Positions 9,229 through 18,849 of a stretch of DNA of 64,000 nt are shown here, in pieces. The DNA comes from Microbulbifer marinus. Lineage in GTDB: Bacteria > Pseudomonadota > Gammaproteobacteria > Pseudomonadales > Cellvibrionaceae. Each line of letters starts with the position of its first letter. The first letter of the stretch is position 1. The stretch lies in the NCBI RefSeq assembly GCF_900107725.1, contig NZ_FNQO01000002.1, forward strand, positions 806,001 to 870,000, given 5' to 3'. Both the position numbers and the translations under genes were made by a program. The notes beneath the pieces were generated by a model. That model did no database searches. It was not told the origin of the DNA and saw only the letters and a list, made by a program, of their open reading frames with translations.

Positions 9229-9849
9229 ATGTCAAAAAAAATCGTATTGGCCAGTGGCAACGCCGGCAAGCTGAAAGAGTTTTCACAACTGTTCGCCAGC
9301 TGGGATATTCAGGTGGTTCCGCAGTCGGAATTTGACGTGCCGGAGGTCGAGGAATCCGGTCTCAGCTTTATCGAGAATGCGCTGATCAAGGCGCGCCATG
9401 CCAGCCGCGTCAGCGGCCTGCCGGCGCTGGCCGACGACTCCGGCCTGGCGGTAGATGCACTGGGCGGTGCGCCCGGCATCTATTCCGCACGCTACGCCGG
9501 TCCCGGCGCCACCGATAGCGAGAATAACAGCAAGCTGCTCGAGGCCTTGCAAGATGTGCCGGACGAGCGCCGTGCTGCTAGTTTTCACTGCGCCCTGGCG
9601 TTCGTGCGCCGGCACGATGACCCGGTGCCGCTGGTGTGCAGTGCCCAGTGGACGGGGCGCATTCTGCGCGAACCCGCCGGCGAGCAGGGCTTTGGTTACG
9701 ACCCGCTGTTTTTTGTCGAGTCCGAGGGTATGACCTCCGCCCAGCTCGCACGGGGCGTGAAGAACAGGCTTAGCCACCGGGCCCAGGCAGTGCAACAGTT
9801 CGCCGCCCTGTGGCGTGAGCGCATGCAGGGCGGTGCCAGTCTTGTCTGA
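9229..9849 (+). CDS. rdgB: XTP/dITP pyrophosphatase RdgB
   Basis: House-cleaning nucleotide pyrophosphatase of the Ham1/RdgB family that hydrolyses dITP, XTP and dHAPTP to monophosphates. It has 206 residues. Substrate-binding motifs are visible: [11 protein letters not shown] at residues about 7-17, the catalytic Asp region [17 protein letters not shown] near 66-82, FGYDPLFF, and the C-terminal SHRAQA. The ATG at 9229 sits just after a terminator. Its 3' end overlaps hemW, as in many gammaproteobacteria. Confidence 0.97.
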   Translation: MSKKIVLASGNAGKLKEFSQLFASWDIQVVPQSEFDVPEVEESGLSFIENALIKARHASRVSGLPALADDSGLAVDALGGAPGIYSARYAGPGATDSENNSKLLEALQDVPDERRAASFHCALAFVRRHDDPVPLVCSAQWTGRILREPAGEQGFGYDPLFFVESEGMTSAQLARGVKNRLSHRAQAVQQFAALWRERMQGGASLV

Positions 9850-11107
9850 CCGCGTCGCGCAGCTGCAGCTGCCGCCGTTGAGCCTCTATGTGCACATCCC
9901 CTGGTGTGTGCGCAAATGCCCCTATTGCGATTTTAATTCCCATCAGGTGGCCGCAGGCGCTCATGCGACTGCCGGCGCGAGTTCCCATGAGGCCGCCGGC
10001 CCCCATTCCTCCGGCTATGGTCTGCCGGAGGTGGAATACGTCGCCCAACTGCGGCGGGATCTGCACAGCCAGTTGCCCTGGGTGCAGGGGCGCAAACTGC
10101 GCTCGATTTTCTTCGGTGGCGGCACGCCGAGTCTTTTTTCGCCGGCGGCGATCGGCGCGATCCTCGAGGCGGCGGAACAGGCCGTGGGCTTCGAGGCGGA
10201 TATCGAGATAACTCTGGAGGCCAATCCCGGTACCTTCGAACAGGAAAAGTTTGCCGGTTACCGGGCCGCGGGGGTGAATCGGCTGTCCATCGGTGTGCAG
10301 AGTTTCGCTTCGCGGCAGCTGGCGAACCTCGGCCGCATCCACAGTGGTGACGAGGCCGTCGGTGCGCTGGGCATGGCGCGGCGCGCCGGTTTCGACAACA
10401 TCAATCTGGATCTGATGCACGGTTTGCCGGAACAGACGGAAGAAGACGCGCTGCAAGACTTGCGGCGCGCCGTGTCCCTCGAGCCGGAGCATATCTCCTG
10501 GTATCAGCTGACCATCGAGCCCAATACCGCTTTCTACAGCGCGCCCCCGGTCACCCCCGGCTCGGCGCTGATCGCCAGCATGCAGGGCAGTGGCCGCGAC
10601 TACCTGGCCTCCGCGGGCTATGCGCGTTACGAGGTGTCTGCCTACAGCGGCGCCGGGCTGGAATCGCGCCACAACCTGAACTACTGGGCCTTCGGCGACT
10701 ACCTGGGTATTGGTGCCGGTGCCCACGGCAAGGTCACGCTGCCGGAGCAGGGGCGGATACTGCGCAGTCGCCGCACCCGGGCGCCCCGCCACTATCTGCC
10801 AGCGCCAGTGGCTGAAGAGGGGGGTGGCAAACTTGTACACAGCGAACTGGCGCCGCCGCACTGCGACGAGATCGAGCGCGAGGACCTGCCGCTGGAATTC
10901 CTGATGAATGCATTGCGGCTGGTGGCCGGGGTTCCGGTGGATACCTTCAGCCGCTACACCGGCCTGCCGTTGGCGGTACTCGAGCGCCAGTGGCCGGCGC
11001 TACAGGCGATGGAGCTGGTACAGCCACTGGAGCGGCGCATCGCCGCCAGCGGGTTCGGCTTCGACTATCTTGATGAGATTCTGCAGCGTTTTCTGGAGCA
11101 GCCCTGA
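9842..11107 (+). CDS. hemW: Radical SAM haem chaperone HemW
   Basis: Radical SAM protein of the HemW (HemN-like) group, a haem-binding chaperone rather than a coproporphyrinogen dehydrogenase. The [4Fe-4S] motif is CVRKCPYC (C-x3-C-x2-C) near residue 19, with [10 protein letters not shown] and LMHGLPEQT downstream. The start is probably TTG at 9842 (421 residues, 8-bp overlap with rdgB, AGGGCGG upstream); GTG at 9833 or 9815 is possible. Unusual: a low-complexity Ala/His/Gly-rich insertion of about 20 residues follows DFNSHQ directly after the cluster motif. The HemW-type C-terminal domain is present. Confidence 0.94.
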   Translation: MSDRVAQLQLPPLSLYVHIPWCVRKCPYCDFNSHQVAAGAHATAGASSHEAAGPHSSGYGLPEVEYVAQLRRDLHSQLPWVQGRKLRSIFFGGGTPSLFSPAAIGAILEAAEQAVGFEADIEITLEANPGTFEQEKFAGYRAAGVNRLSIGVQSFASRQLANLGRIHSGDEAVGALGMARRAGFDNINLDLMHGLPEQTEEDALQDLRRAVSLEPEHISWYQLTIEPNTAFYSAPPVTPGSALIASMQGSGRDYLASAGYARYEVSAYSGAGLESRHNLNYWAFGDYLGIGAGAHGKVTLPEQGRILRSRRTRAPRHYLPAPVAEEGGGKLVHSELAPPHCDEIEREDLPLEFLMNALRLVAGVPVDTFSRYTGLPLAVLERQWPALQAMELVQPLERRIAASGFGFDYLDEILQRFLEQP

Positions 11108-11270
11108 GGGCCGGTCCTCCCCGGCCTTGAAAGCCGCCGGTGGCGTCCCCATCTACCCGGGAACCGGCGCCTTGCGGCTGCGCCCCCGCAGTCCTTATCA
11201 TGGCGCGATGCGCCTGCGGTCGAGGCCGCACCGGCTAACCCAAGAAGAGACTAGAGAACAGGAAAGCAAT

Positions 11271-11600
11271 ATGAGCGAGCATTCAATCGTCAATGTAACT
11301 GACGCCGAATTCGAAGCCGAGGTACTCAAGGCCGAGGGCCCGGTACTGGTGGATTTCTGGGCGCAGTGGTGCGGTCCCTGCAAGATGATTGCTCCGGTGC
11401 TGGACGACCTCGCCGGCCACTACGGTGACAAGCTGAAGATCGTCAAAGTCGACGTGGATGCCAACAAGGAGACTCCGGCCAAGTACAACGTGCGCGGTAT
11501 CCCGACCCTGCTGCTGTTCAAGGGCGGCAATGTGGAAGGTACCAAGGTCGGTGCCCTGTCCCGCGCCCAGCTGACCGAGTTTATCGACAGCCAGCTGTAA
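11271..11600 (+). CDS. trxA: Thioredoxin TrxA
   Basis: Cytoplasmic thiol-disulfide oxidoreductase of 109 residues, the standard length. The active site is WCGPC with C34 and C37, the buried Asp is in VDFWAQW, and the cis-Pro is in RGIPTLLLF. The ATG at 11271 is preceded by AGGAAA; an upstream extension in the same frame is just open reading through the hemW tail. It lies directly upstream of rho, the classical trxA-rho order. Confidence 0.98.
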   Translation: MSEHSIVNVTDAEFEAEVLKAEGPVLVDFWAQWCGPCKMIAPVLDDLAGHYGDKLKIVKVDVDANKETPAKYNVRGIPTLLLFKGGNVEGTKVGALSRAQLTEFIDSQL

Positions 11601-12069
11601 ACGGTTGTAACACATGGCGCGCAGTTGCGAGCCAAAGGGCGGCAGGCCGCCGTCCCCGGCGCTGCCGCCGGCCCGGCCTTCGTGGCCGGGCGCAATACTG
11701 CGCAGTAGGCGTAAATTCCCTTTGCAGTATGGGAAACTGCCGTTATACTGCTTGGTAATCTTGAATGTACTCAGACGAGTCGGAACCAGAACACTGACGA
11801 CGAGCTGACAAAGACGCCCCTCCGCACGGTCTCTGACCTTCCCCGGCGCGCAAACTCCTCGAGTTGAACTTATCCGTAACAGACGCTGCTCGACCTGTTT
11901 TCAATACAGAGCAGATTATGAGTTCCCCTGAGCTTCGCGCGATCGGCTGGATATGGCACTGCACTGTTTGTGGGCAGAAACGAGCAAATTCTCAAATTCC
12001 TAACCCCTCCTCAACATTCCAGGCGCGTCCGCGCCAATTGACAACAGAAACCTTAATAAAGCAATTGGT
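11601..12069 (+). other. Rho leader region, no protein gene
   Basis: A 469-bp gap between trxA and rho. It holds a GC-rich hairpin (8-bp stem 11671-11678 with 11684-11691, UUCG-like loop, no T tract), then a sigma70-type promoter at 11722-11749, then about 320 bp of untranslated leader. Long rho leaders in E. coli mediate Rho autoregulation; the same use here is inference. No RNA gene was recognised. Confidence 0.6.
11722..11749 (+). promoter_or_regulatory. Sigma70-type promoter of rho
   Basis: TTGCAG, a 16-bp spacer and TATACT (5 of 6), located 321 bp upstream of the rho ATG and 31 bp after the GC hairpin that follows trxA. Confidence 0.6.
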
Positions 12070-13329
12070 ATGAATCTTTCCGAATTAAAAACCAAACCCA
12101 TTGAAGAACTGATTGAAATAGCCAAGGGCATGGGCCTGGAAAACCTGGCTCGCTCGCGCAAACAGGACATTATTTTCAATATCCTCAAGCGCCACGCCAA
12201 AAGCGGTGAAGACATTTACGGCGATGGCGTACTGGAAATTCTTCAGGATGGTTTCGGGTTTTTGCGTTCTGCCGATTCTTCCTACCTGGCGGGACCGGAC
12301 GATATCTACGTTTCGCCGAGCCAGATTCGCCGCTTTAACCTGCGCACCGGCGACTCCATTGCCGGCAAGATCCGCCCGCCGAAAGAGGGCGAACGCTACT
12401 TCGCGCTGCTGAAGGTTAGCGAAATCAATTTCGATAAGCCGGAAAACGCCCGCAACAAGATTCTGTTCGAAAACCTCACCCCTCTCTTCCCCAACGATCG
12501 CCTGACACTCGAGTGTGGCAACGGCTCCTCCGAGGACCTGATTGGCCGCATCATCGATCTGGTTGCGCCGATCGGCAAGGGCCAGCGCGGACTGATCGTG
12601 GCGCCGCCGAAAGCCGGTAAGACCATCATGTTGCAGAACATGGCCCAGGCCATTACCCGCAACAGCCCGGAGTGTCACCTGATTGTGCTGCTGATCGACG
12701 AGCGGCCGGAAGAAGTGACCGAGATGCAGCGTTCCGTGCGCGGTGAAGTGGTGGCGTCCACCTTCGACGAGCCGCCGGCGCGGCACGTGCAGGTGGCCGA
12801 GATGGTGATCGAGAAGGCCAAGCGCCTGGTAGAGCACAAGAAAGATGTGGTGATCCTGCTGGACTCCATCACCCGTCTGGCGCGCGCCTACAACACCACC
12901 GTGCCGAGTTCCGGTAAGGTGTTGACCGGTGGTGTGGATGCCCACGCGCTGGAGCGCCCGAAGCGTTTCTTCGGTGCCGCGCGTAACATTGAAGAGGGCG
13001 GCAGCCTGTCCATCATCGCTACCGCGCTGGTCGATACCGGCTCCAAGATGGACGAAGTGATCTTCGAGGAGTTCAAGGGTACCGGCAACATGGAGCTGCA
13101 GCTGGATCGCAAGATCGCCGAGAAGCGCGTCTACCCGGCCATCAACGTGCGCCGCTCCGGTACTCGCCGCGAAGAGCTGCTGATGCCCGAGGGCGAGCTG
13201 CAGCGGGTCTGGATCCTGCGCAAGCTGCTGCACGATATGGAAGACCTGGCGGCTACCGAATTCCTGATCGACAAGCTGAAGGACTTCAAGACCAACGACG
13301 AGTTCTTCCTGTCCATGAAGCGGAAATAA
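12070..13329 (+). CDS. rho: Transcription termination factor Rho
   Basis: Hexameric RNA helicase that ends untranslated transcripts. It has 419 residues, the same size as the E. coli protein. Domains in order: N-terminal helical domain ([14 protein letters not shown]), cold-shock-like RNA-binding domain with RNP1-like DGFGFLR near residue 60, Walker [10 protein letters not shown] near 180, Walker [10 protein letters not shown], the Q-loop region and R-loop GSLSIIATA. Codon use matches chromosomal neighbours. It is followed by its own hairpin terminator. Confidence 0.99.
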   Translation: MNLSELKTKPIEELIEIAKGMGLENLARSRKQDIIFNILKRHAKSGEDIYGDGVLEILQDGFGFLRSADSSYLAGPDDIYVSPSQIRRFNLRTGDSIAGKIRPPKEGERYFALLKVSEINFDKPENARNKILFENLTPLFPNDRLTLECGNGSSEDLIGRIIDLVAPIGKGQRGLIVAPPKAGKTIMLQNMAQAITRNSPECHLIVLLIDERPEEVTEMQRSVRGEVVASTFDEPPARHVQVAEMVIEKAKRLVEHKKDVVILLDSITRLARAYNTTVPSSGKVLTGGVDAHALERPKRFFGAARNIEEGGSLSIIATALVDTGSKMDEVIFEEFKGTGNMELQLDRKIAEKRVYPAINVRRSGTRREELLMPEGELQRVWILRKLLHDMEDLAATEFLIDKLKDFKTNDEFFLSMKRK

Positions 13330-13340
13330 TTATCATGTAT

Positions 13341-13370
13341 ATCCGGCGTCACAGAGTGGCGCCGGATTTG
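13341..13370 (+). terminator. Terminator of rho
   Basis: 8-bp stem ATCCGGCG/CGCCGGAT (13341-13348 with 13360-13367), inner CAC/GTG pairing, then a short T-rich stretch, 12 bp after the rho stop. Confidence 0.7.
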
Positions 13371-13607
13371 TATTGGAAATTGAATAAGGCGGTTAATTGC
13401 GCCGAATTCAGTTGAAAAGGCGTGCCGATAGGCATATAAAGAGCCACATTGTGGCGCTGGTTATGTACTGTACGAATTGACGCCCGACCGAATTGGCCCA
13501 GCAAGTATTACCTGCTGACGAGAGGCCAATCTCAGATGGATGATCTGGTGGAGCTGGTTATCCATTTGTGACTGCACGACAGCCCACATATCTAGTGAGA
13601 ACTTTTT

Positions 13608-13886
13608 GTGAATATCTATATTGGAAATCTGGCCTACGGCGTTACCTCTGATGAACTGCACGAAGCATTTGGTGCATTCGGAGAAATCTCTCGGGCTACC
13701 GTAATTACCGACCGTGAGACTGGCCGTTCTAAAGGCTTCGGTTTCGTAGAAATGCCGAACGACGACGAAGCGCGTAAAGCGATCGAAGAGATGAACGACA
13801 AGCCGCTGTCTGGCCGTAACATCCGTGTTAACGAAGCCAAGCCGCGCGAAGATCGTGGTGATCGTCCGCGTCGTCCCCGCTTCTAA
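13608..13886 (+). CDS. Small RRM-domain RNA-binding protein
   Basis: A 92-residue single RNA recognition motif protein. RNP2 is NIYIGNL at residues 2-8 and RNP1 is KGFGFVEM near residues 44-51, followed by a short basic Arg-Asp/Pro tail (GDRPRRPRF). Such proteins are common in cyanobacteria and marine gammaproteobacteria and are thought to bind mRNA, some with cold-shock-dependent expression. The start is GTG at 13608 with GTGAGA upstream. The gene stands alone between rho and ubiD with a 278-bp upstream gap and its own terminator, so it is probably monocistronic. Confidence 0.93.
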   Translation: MNIYIGNLAYGVTSDELHEAFGAFGEISRATVITDRETGRSKGFGFVEMPNDDEARKAIEEMNDKPLSGRNIRVNEAKPREDRGDRPRRPRF

Positions 13887-13910
13887 GCTGTCCCCAGCTT
13901 AAAGAATTTA

Positions 13911-13941
13911 ACGGTCCGCGGTGCTTGCCGCGGGCCGTTTC
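13911..13941 (+). terminator. Rho-independent terminator after the RRM gene
   Basis: Stem ACGG-t-CCGCGG paired with CCGCGG-g-CCGT (13911-13921 with 13928-13938), 6-nt loop and short T run, 25 bp after the stop. Confidence 0.85.
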
Positions 13942-14049
13942 TACAAAACACCTTCCTCTCTGCACCCTTCCTCTGAGGGCGCCATTCCCCATTTTGTCCC
14001 CACTGTTTTACACTGCGCATTGATTCCCAGTCTCACTGCCCGGTAAAGC

Positions 14050-15513
14050 ATGAAATACAAAGACCTGCGCGATTTTATCAAGCTGCTGGAAAAGCGCGGC
14101 CTGCTCAAACGCATTCAACACCCCGTCGACCCGAACCTGGAGATGACAGAAATTGCCGATCGCGTACTACGCGCCGGTGGTCCCGCGCTGTTGTTTGAAA
14201 ATCCTGTCGGCTTCGATACGCCGGTGCTGGCCAACCTGTTCGGCACGCCGGAGCGGGTCGCCCTGGGCATGGGCCGCGACAGTGTCAGCGAGTTGCGCGA
14301 GGTCGGTGAGCTGCTCGCGTTCCTGAAGGAGCCGCAACCGCCGGAAAATCTGCGCGATGCCTGGGAAAAGCTGCCGGTGTTCAAACAGGTCCTCAACATG
14401 GGCCCGAAAGTGGTACGCGGCGCCCCGTGTCAGCAGGTCGAGCTGAGCGGCGACGCAGTCGATCTGTACCAGCTGCCGATCCAGACCTGCTGGCCCGGCG
14501 ATGCCGCGCCGCTGGTGACCTGGCCGCTGGTCATTACCCGCGGGCCGGAGAAGAAGCGACAGAATCTGGGCATCTACCGCATGCAGCTGATCGGCAAGAA
14601 CCGCCTGATCATGCGCTGGCTGTCCCACCGCGGCGGCGCACTGGATTTCCGCGACTGGTGTAAGAAACATCCCGGCCAACCCTATCCGGTAGCCGTCGCC
14701 CTGGGCGCGGATCCGGCCACGATTCTCGGTGCGGTGACACCGGTTCCCGACACGCTGTCGGAATACGCCTTCGCCGGCCTGCTGCGCGGCGACAAGACCG
14801 AGGTGGCCAACGCAACACTCAGCGATCTGCAGGTGCCGGCCAGCGCCGAGTATGTGCTGGAGGGCTTTATCCACCCGGACGACATGGCCGATGAAGGCCC
14901 CTACGGCGACCACACCGGCTACTACAACGAGGTGGATAGCTTCCCGGTCTTCACCGTCGAGAAGATCACCCACCGCAGGGATCCCATCTACCACAGCACC
15001 TACACCGGCCGCCCGCCGGATGAGCCCGCAGTGCTGGGCGAGGCACTGAACGAGGTATTCGTGCCGATCCTGAAGAAGCAGTTCCCGGAAATTGTCGATT
15101 TCTACCTGCCACCGGAGGGCTGTTCCTATCGCCTGGCCGTGGTCAGCATGAAGAAGCAGTACCCGGGCCATGCCAAGCGCGTGATGATGGGGGTCTGGTC
15201 CTTCCTGCGTCAGTTCATGTACACCAAGTTCGTGATCGTCACCGACGACGACGTCAACACCCGCGACTGGAACGATGTGATCTGGGCCATGACCACGCGC
15301 ATGGATCCTGCCCGCGATACGACCATGGTGGAGAATACCCCGATCGACTACCTGGACTTCGCCTCGCCGGTCTCCGGCCTCGGCTCTAAGATCGGCTTCG
15401 ACGCCACCAACAAATGGCCGGGGGAAACCGATCGCGAGTGGGGGCGGCCGATCGAGCGCGATCCGGACGTGGTAAAAAAGATCGACGATATGTGGGAAAA
15501 ACTGGGCCTGTAG
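14050..15513 (+). CDS. ubiD: 4-hydroxy-3-polyprenylbenzoate decarboxylase UbiD
   Basis: Prenylated-FMN-dependent decarboxylase of ubiquinone synthesis, cytoplasmic. It has 487 residues, normal for UbiD. Family landmarks are the N-terminal YKDLRDFI...LEKRG, the central cofactor region [18 protein letters not shown], the [13 protein letters not shown] stretch, and the conserved C-terminal MDPARDT and [15 protein letters not shown]. Conserved Glu/Arg residues in these segments fit the Glu-Arg-Glu network. The cofactor enzyme UbiX is not in the window. Confidence 0.97.
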   Translation: MKYKDLRDFIKLLEKRGLLKRIQHPVDPNLEMTEIADRVLRAGGPALLFENPVGFDTPVLANLFGTPERVALGMGRDSVSELREVGELLAFLKEPQPPENLRDAWEKLPVFKQVLNMGPKVVRGAPCQQVELSGDAVDLYQLPIQTCWPGDAAPLVTWPLVITRGPEKKRQNLGIYRMQLIGKNRLIMRWLSHRGGALDFRDWCKKHPGQPYPVAVALGADPATILGAVTPVPDTLSEYAFAGLLRGDKTEVANATLSDLQVPASAEYVLEGFIHPDDMADEGPYGDHTGYYNEVDSFPVFTVEKITHRRDPIYHSTYTGRPPDEPAVLGEALNEVFVPILKKQFPEIVDFYLPPEGCSYRLAVVSMKKQYPGHAKRVMMGVWSFLRQFMYTKFVIVTDDDVNTRDWNDVIWAMTTRMDPARDTTMVENTPIDYLDFASPVSGLGSKIGFDATNKWPGETDREWGRPIERDPDVVKKIDDMWEKLGL

Positions 15514-15686
15514 CTCGTCGACAGCGTACAAGCGTCTGGCTTGGCATAGCGAACAGCGGCGGGACTGATAGAGGATTGCATCCATGTCGATGGTGCAATG
15601 GAAGTATGCGTCACGATCAGATCCGATAAGAGATGGCGCTGCCATCGTTGCCTATCCTTTCTGGTGTTCACCCGAGAGGAACTGTA

Positions 15687-16385
15687 GTGACCATCGTCGT
15701 TATTCTCGTCGTCACCGGCGCCCTGCTGATCGGTGCACTGTGGGGCCTGTGGGGCAGGATCCCGGCGTCTGCCGAGGGATTCCTGATCGCGCTGGCGGGC
15801 GGAGCGCTGCTTATCGCCGCCGTGCTGGAGTTGATCAATCCGTCGATCGAAAAAGTGCCGATTGGCTGGGCACTGCTGTCAATTGTTGCCGGTGCCCTGA
15901 GTTTCACGGCACTGGATTACCTGGTTAAGGAACAATGGGGTGCAGGGCAGGGAGTCGGCCTGCTGATTGCGATCACCCTGGACGGCATTCCGGAAAACCT
16001 CGCGCTCGGCGTGTCACTGATAGGAACTGCACCGATGACCGTGGCGGCGCTGTCCTGCTCGATCTTCCTCTCCAACCTGCCGGAAGCGGCCGGAGGTGCC
16101 AAAGAAATGCGGGAAGGCGGGCAGAGCAGGCGCAGTATCCTGCTGTTGTGGACGGGCGCCGCCTTGTTGCTGTCGCTGGCGGCGCTGGCTGGTCACTGGC
16201 TTTTGGCCGGTGTGGACCAGGCGGTGCTGGCCTACATCCGCTGTTTCGCCGCCGGCGCGGTCGTGGCATCGCTGGCAATCGAGGTGTTCCCGAAGGCCTT
16301 CCGCAAGGACGACTACTGGGCCGGGCTCGCTGCTGCCATCGGCCTGGCCGTGGCGCTGTTGCTCCACTCGCTGGGCGGGGGATGA
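15687..16385 (+). CDS. ZIP-family metal transporter
   Basis: Inner-membrane protein of 232 residues with about seven hydrophobic helices. The metal-site helix reads LDGIPENLALGVSL near the middle, the ZIP signature (usually HxxPEG), with Asp and Asn replacing the more common His and Gly. A second conserved helix follows (FLSNLPEAAGG). It likely moves a divalent cation such as zinc; direction and metal are not decided by sequence. The GTG start at 15687 is preferred because GAGAGGA lies 7 bp upstream; the ATG at 15633 would add 18 non-membrane residues. Confidence 0.85.
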   Translation: MTIVVILVVTGALLIGALWGLWGRIPASAEGFLIALAGGALLIAAVLELINPSIEKVPIGWALLSIVAGALSFTALDYLVKEQWGAGQGVGLLIAITLDGIPENLALGVSLIGTAPMTVAALSCSIFLSNLPEAAGGAKEMREGGQSRRSILLLWTGAALLLSLAALAGHWLLAGVDQAVLAYIRCFAAGAVVASLAIEVFPKAFRKDDYWAGLAAAIGLAVALLLHSLGGG

Positions 16386-16410
16386 GCGGGGTCCGGTGAA
16401 CCGCTGCCGC

Positions 16411-16995
16411 TCAGTTGGCCGCTGAATGGTGCGGGCTTGCGGGAGGGCGGATGATGGTAAGCACGATCTCGCCGACGGGAATGCCGAACTTGCTGAGCCT
16501 GGATTCATTGATGATCACCCGATCGGACACCAGGTACATGCGGTCATCCACGTTCACCTCGATGGTGTCGCCACCGTAGGCCACCTCCAGCACATAACGG
16601 ATAAACATCGCGTTACCGCTGACCCGCACCTCGGCATCGCCGACCACATCCTCGGCGCGGCCAATAAAGCCACGCACCCCGGCGCCGCTGTCGGTCCCGA
16701 TCGGGATCAGTTGCCAGTTGCGCAACTGTACTTCACCGTCGTCGAACACAAAGCGCTCCTCCAGCAGGCCGATACCGCCGTCCCAGCTTCCGCTGAGTTC
16801 CGCGTTGAATCGCCGCGTCACGCTACCACTGCGATCCTTCAGGATGCCGTGGGCGGTCAGCGGCCCGCGAAAGAACGCCTCGGGAACCAGTTGCGGTTGT
16901 TTGTCGCGGTAGTGCTCGATGCCGGCAGAGCCGCAGGCTATCAGTAGCAAGGAGAGTGCCGGCAGCATCAGGCGCCTGACGATCGACGGGGACAT
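16411..16995 (-). CDS. DUF3833 family lipoprotein
   Basis: A 194-residue protein with a lipoprotein signal peptide (lipobox LIAC, C21). The mature part matches DUF3833: FFRGPLTAHGILKDRSG early, a central SGSWDGGIGLLEERFVFDDGE, and a beta-rich C-terminus ending SKFGIPVGEIVLTI. Function is unknown; it is usually an outer- or inner-membrane anchored protein in marine gammaproteobacteria. It converges with the ZIP gene, 25 bp between stops. Confidence 0.87.
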   Translation of the reverse strand: MSPSIVRRLMLPALSLLLIACGSAGIEHYRDKQPQLVPEAFFRGPLTAHGILKDRSGSVTRRFNAELSGSWDGGIGLLEERFVFDDGEVQLRNWQLIPIGTDSGAGVRGFIGRAEDVVGDAEVRVSGNAMFIRYVLEVAYGGDTIEVNVDDRMYLVSDRVIINESRLSKFGIPVGEIVLTIIRPPASPHHSAAN

Positions 16996-17142
16996 GGATA
17001 GAAGGCTCCGTGACAGGGGGACTCAGATCGGTCTACGCAATCGGCGCTGCGATGGATCACGGCAGGCGCCGTCTGCAACAGCGCAACACAGTCCAAAGTC
17101 TGCGGAGTACGCGGGAGAATGGAACCGGCGAGAGGTGCCGCT

Positions 17143-18726
17143 CTAATCCAGCGGCACACCCGCCGCTTCGAGGCGCTGTCGCAGCGGGCGCAGGTGCTCG
17201 GCGAATTCGCGCCAGCGACCGATGGATTTGCTGTGCATCGGCTGGCGCACCTGGCTCGCGCTGGCCGTGGCGGCGGCGCCAGCGGTGCGGTGAAACTCCA
17301 GGCAAGCGGGCTCGAACGGCAATCCGAGTTGGGTCAGCAGCGCCCGGGTCTGTTGTTCCTGGTTCTGCACCAGCTCATCGTAGTTGATCTCGATAAGCCG
17401 ATCGCCGAGCAGGTCGCGCCAGTGGTCCAGCAAGCGGTGATAACCGATGTAGTAGTCCGCCAGTTCCTCCAGTGAATAGGAGAAGGGGTAGGCGTCCGCG
17501 AACAGCTGTTTGTAGATGGCGAAGCAGCTGTCCATCGGGTTGCGGTAGACGTGCACGAAGCGCCCGCGGGGGAAGGCCTTGGTCAGCAAAGGCAGATAGA
17601 GGAAATTGCTTGGCAGTTTGTCGGTAAAGTGCGGGCTGCCGTCCTGCAGGTGGGCGGTATCTTGTCGGTAGCGGTCTGCCAACTGTTGCGGGTCCATGGC
17701 CGCGGCTCGTTCGGCCACGTCTACGCGGAATAGCCCGGGCTCGCTCACCCGGCTCAGGCGCTTGACGGCCAGGGGCCACTGCGCCAGTTCTCCCAGTGAC
17801 TGAACCCCGGAGTGGCTGGCCAGGATACGCTCTACCAGGGTGCTGCCGGAGCGGGGCAGGCCGACAATAAACAGCGGTTCCGGGCCGGACTCCGTGGCGC
17901 GCGCCGACGCCGTGGTGTCAAACCAGCGCCGGTCGAAACTTTCCGACAGCGCTTGGAACAGCGCGCGATCGTCGTCGGCATCGTAGTGGATGCGCCGGCG
18001 TTGCTGCTCGGCACCCTCGCGGTAGTGCTTCCACGCACTTTGCCAGTCCCGCAGGTCTTCGTACTCCTTGCCCAATGCGTAGTGCAGATAGGTGGATGAC
18101 TCCGGCTCGCCTTCGGTCTGTGCCAGTAACTGCTCCATCGCCCGGCAGTGACCGTCATCTTCTACGCGGCGCGCCTTGGCAAGCTGCCAGTGGCTGCGCG
18201 CGTGTGCCGGATTGAGCTGCAGCGCGCGCTCGAGGTTGTGGGCGGCGTCGTCGGGCTGGCCGACAAACAGCTGGATCGCTGCGGCATTGGAGAGTATCGC
18301 GATGTCGTTCGGAGCCAGTGTCGCGGCGCGATCGATCAGCCGCGCGGCCTGCTCCTGTCTGCCGATATGACTGTAAATGGTCGCGAGCAGATCCAGCAGC
18401 TTCGCATTGTCCTGCGATGGCCCGATACATTGCGCCGCCTCACGCTCCGCATCGGCGTGCCGCCCGGCCTGCACCAGGCAGCGGGCCTTCTGAATGCGCG
18501 CATCGAAGCGTTGCGGGTCGATCTTCAGCACGGTATCGAAGGCGCGCAGCGCCATATCGATCTTGCCGCCCTCCGCCGCGGCGAGGCCGAGCACCAGGTG
18601 CGCATCCGGTTGCTGCCGGTCGCGCTGAAGAATCTCGATACACAGGGACGTCGCGCTGCGCCAGTCGCGCCGGCTTACTGCCTGCCGGACAAGGGCAAGT
18701 TTCTGGTCAATGGTGCTTGTGGGCAT
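17143..18726 (-). CDS. TPR-repeat sulfotransferase family protein
   Basis: A 527-residue protein with N-terminal tetratricopeptide repeats (about 10-220) and a C-terminal sulfotransferase domain. The 5'-phosphosulfate-binding loop FIVGLPRSGSTLVERI begins near residue 283, and the 3'-phosphate site is in VYRNPMDSCFAIYKQLF. These indicate PAPS as donor; the acceptor is unknown. The start at 18726 (MPTSTIDQK) is preferred over 18783, which lies 15 bp from the preceding terminator and adds 19 unlike residues. It follows a TonB-dependent receptor, a pairing seen in other proteobacteria. Confidence 0.88.
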   Translation of the reverse strand: MPTSTIDQKLALVRQAVSRRDWRSATSLCIEILQRDRQQPDAHLVLGLAAAEGGKIDMALRAFDTVLKIDPQRFDARIQKARCLVQAGRHADAEREAAQCIGPSQDNAKLLDLLATIYSHIGRQEQAARLIDRAATLAPNDIAILSNAAAIQLFVGQPDDAAHNLERALQLNPAHARSHWQLAKARRVEDDGHCRAMEQLLAQTEGEPESSTYLHYALGKEYEDLRDWQSAWKHYREGAEQQRRRIHYDADDDRALFQALSESFDRRWFDTTASARATESGPEPLFIVGLPRSGSTLVERILASHSGVQSLGELAQWPLAVKRLSRVSEPGLFRVDVAERAAAMDPQQLADRYRQDTAHLQDGSPHFTDKLPSNFLYLPLLTKAFPRGRFVHVYRNPMDSCFAIYKQLFADAYPFSYSLEELADYYIGYHRLLDHWRDLLGDRLIEINYDELVQNQEQQTRALLTQLGLPFEPACLEFHRTAGAAATASASQVRQPMHSKSIGRWREFAEHLRPLRQRLEAAGVPLD

Positions 18727-18800
18727 AGCGGGTACATAAGCTGGTCGGTTACAGGTGCAAACCGTGGTCGGGTTCGCACCCATTATAAGTAGCCGGATAT

Positions 18801-18826
18801 AAAAAAGGCGGGGTCCGACCCCGCCT
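18801..18826 (-). terminator. Terminator of the TonB-dependent receptor gene
   Basis: Near-perfect palindrome AGGCGGGGTC/GACCCCGCCT (18806-18826), with a six-base T run on the minus strand (18801-18806), 24 bp past the receptor stop. It separates the receptor from the sulfotransferase gene. Confidence 0.88.
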
Positions 18827-18849
18827 CAATTTCCTGTGAGCAATTCTGA

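Noticed and set aside
10908-11270. Upstream extension of the thioredoxin frame
   Set aside because: It overlaps the hemW tail in another frame; thioredoxin starts at ATG 11271 with a good ribosome-binding site and standard length.
12085-13233. Long minus-strand open frame opposite rho
   Set aside because: Antisense shadow of rho, caused by high GC at third positions; no start signal or family.
14167-15645. Long minus-strand open frame opposite ubiD
   Set aside because: Antisense shadow of ubiD, with His/Gln/Val-rich meaningless translation.
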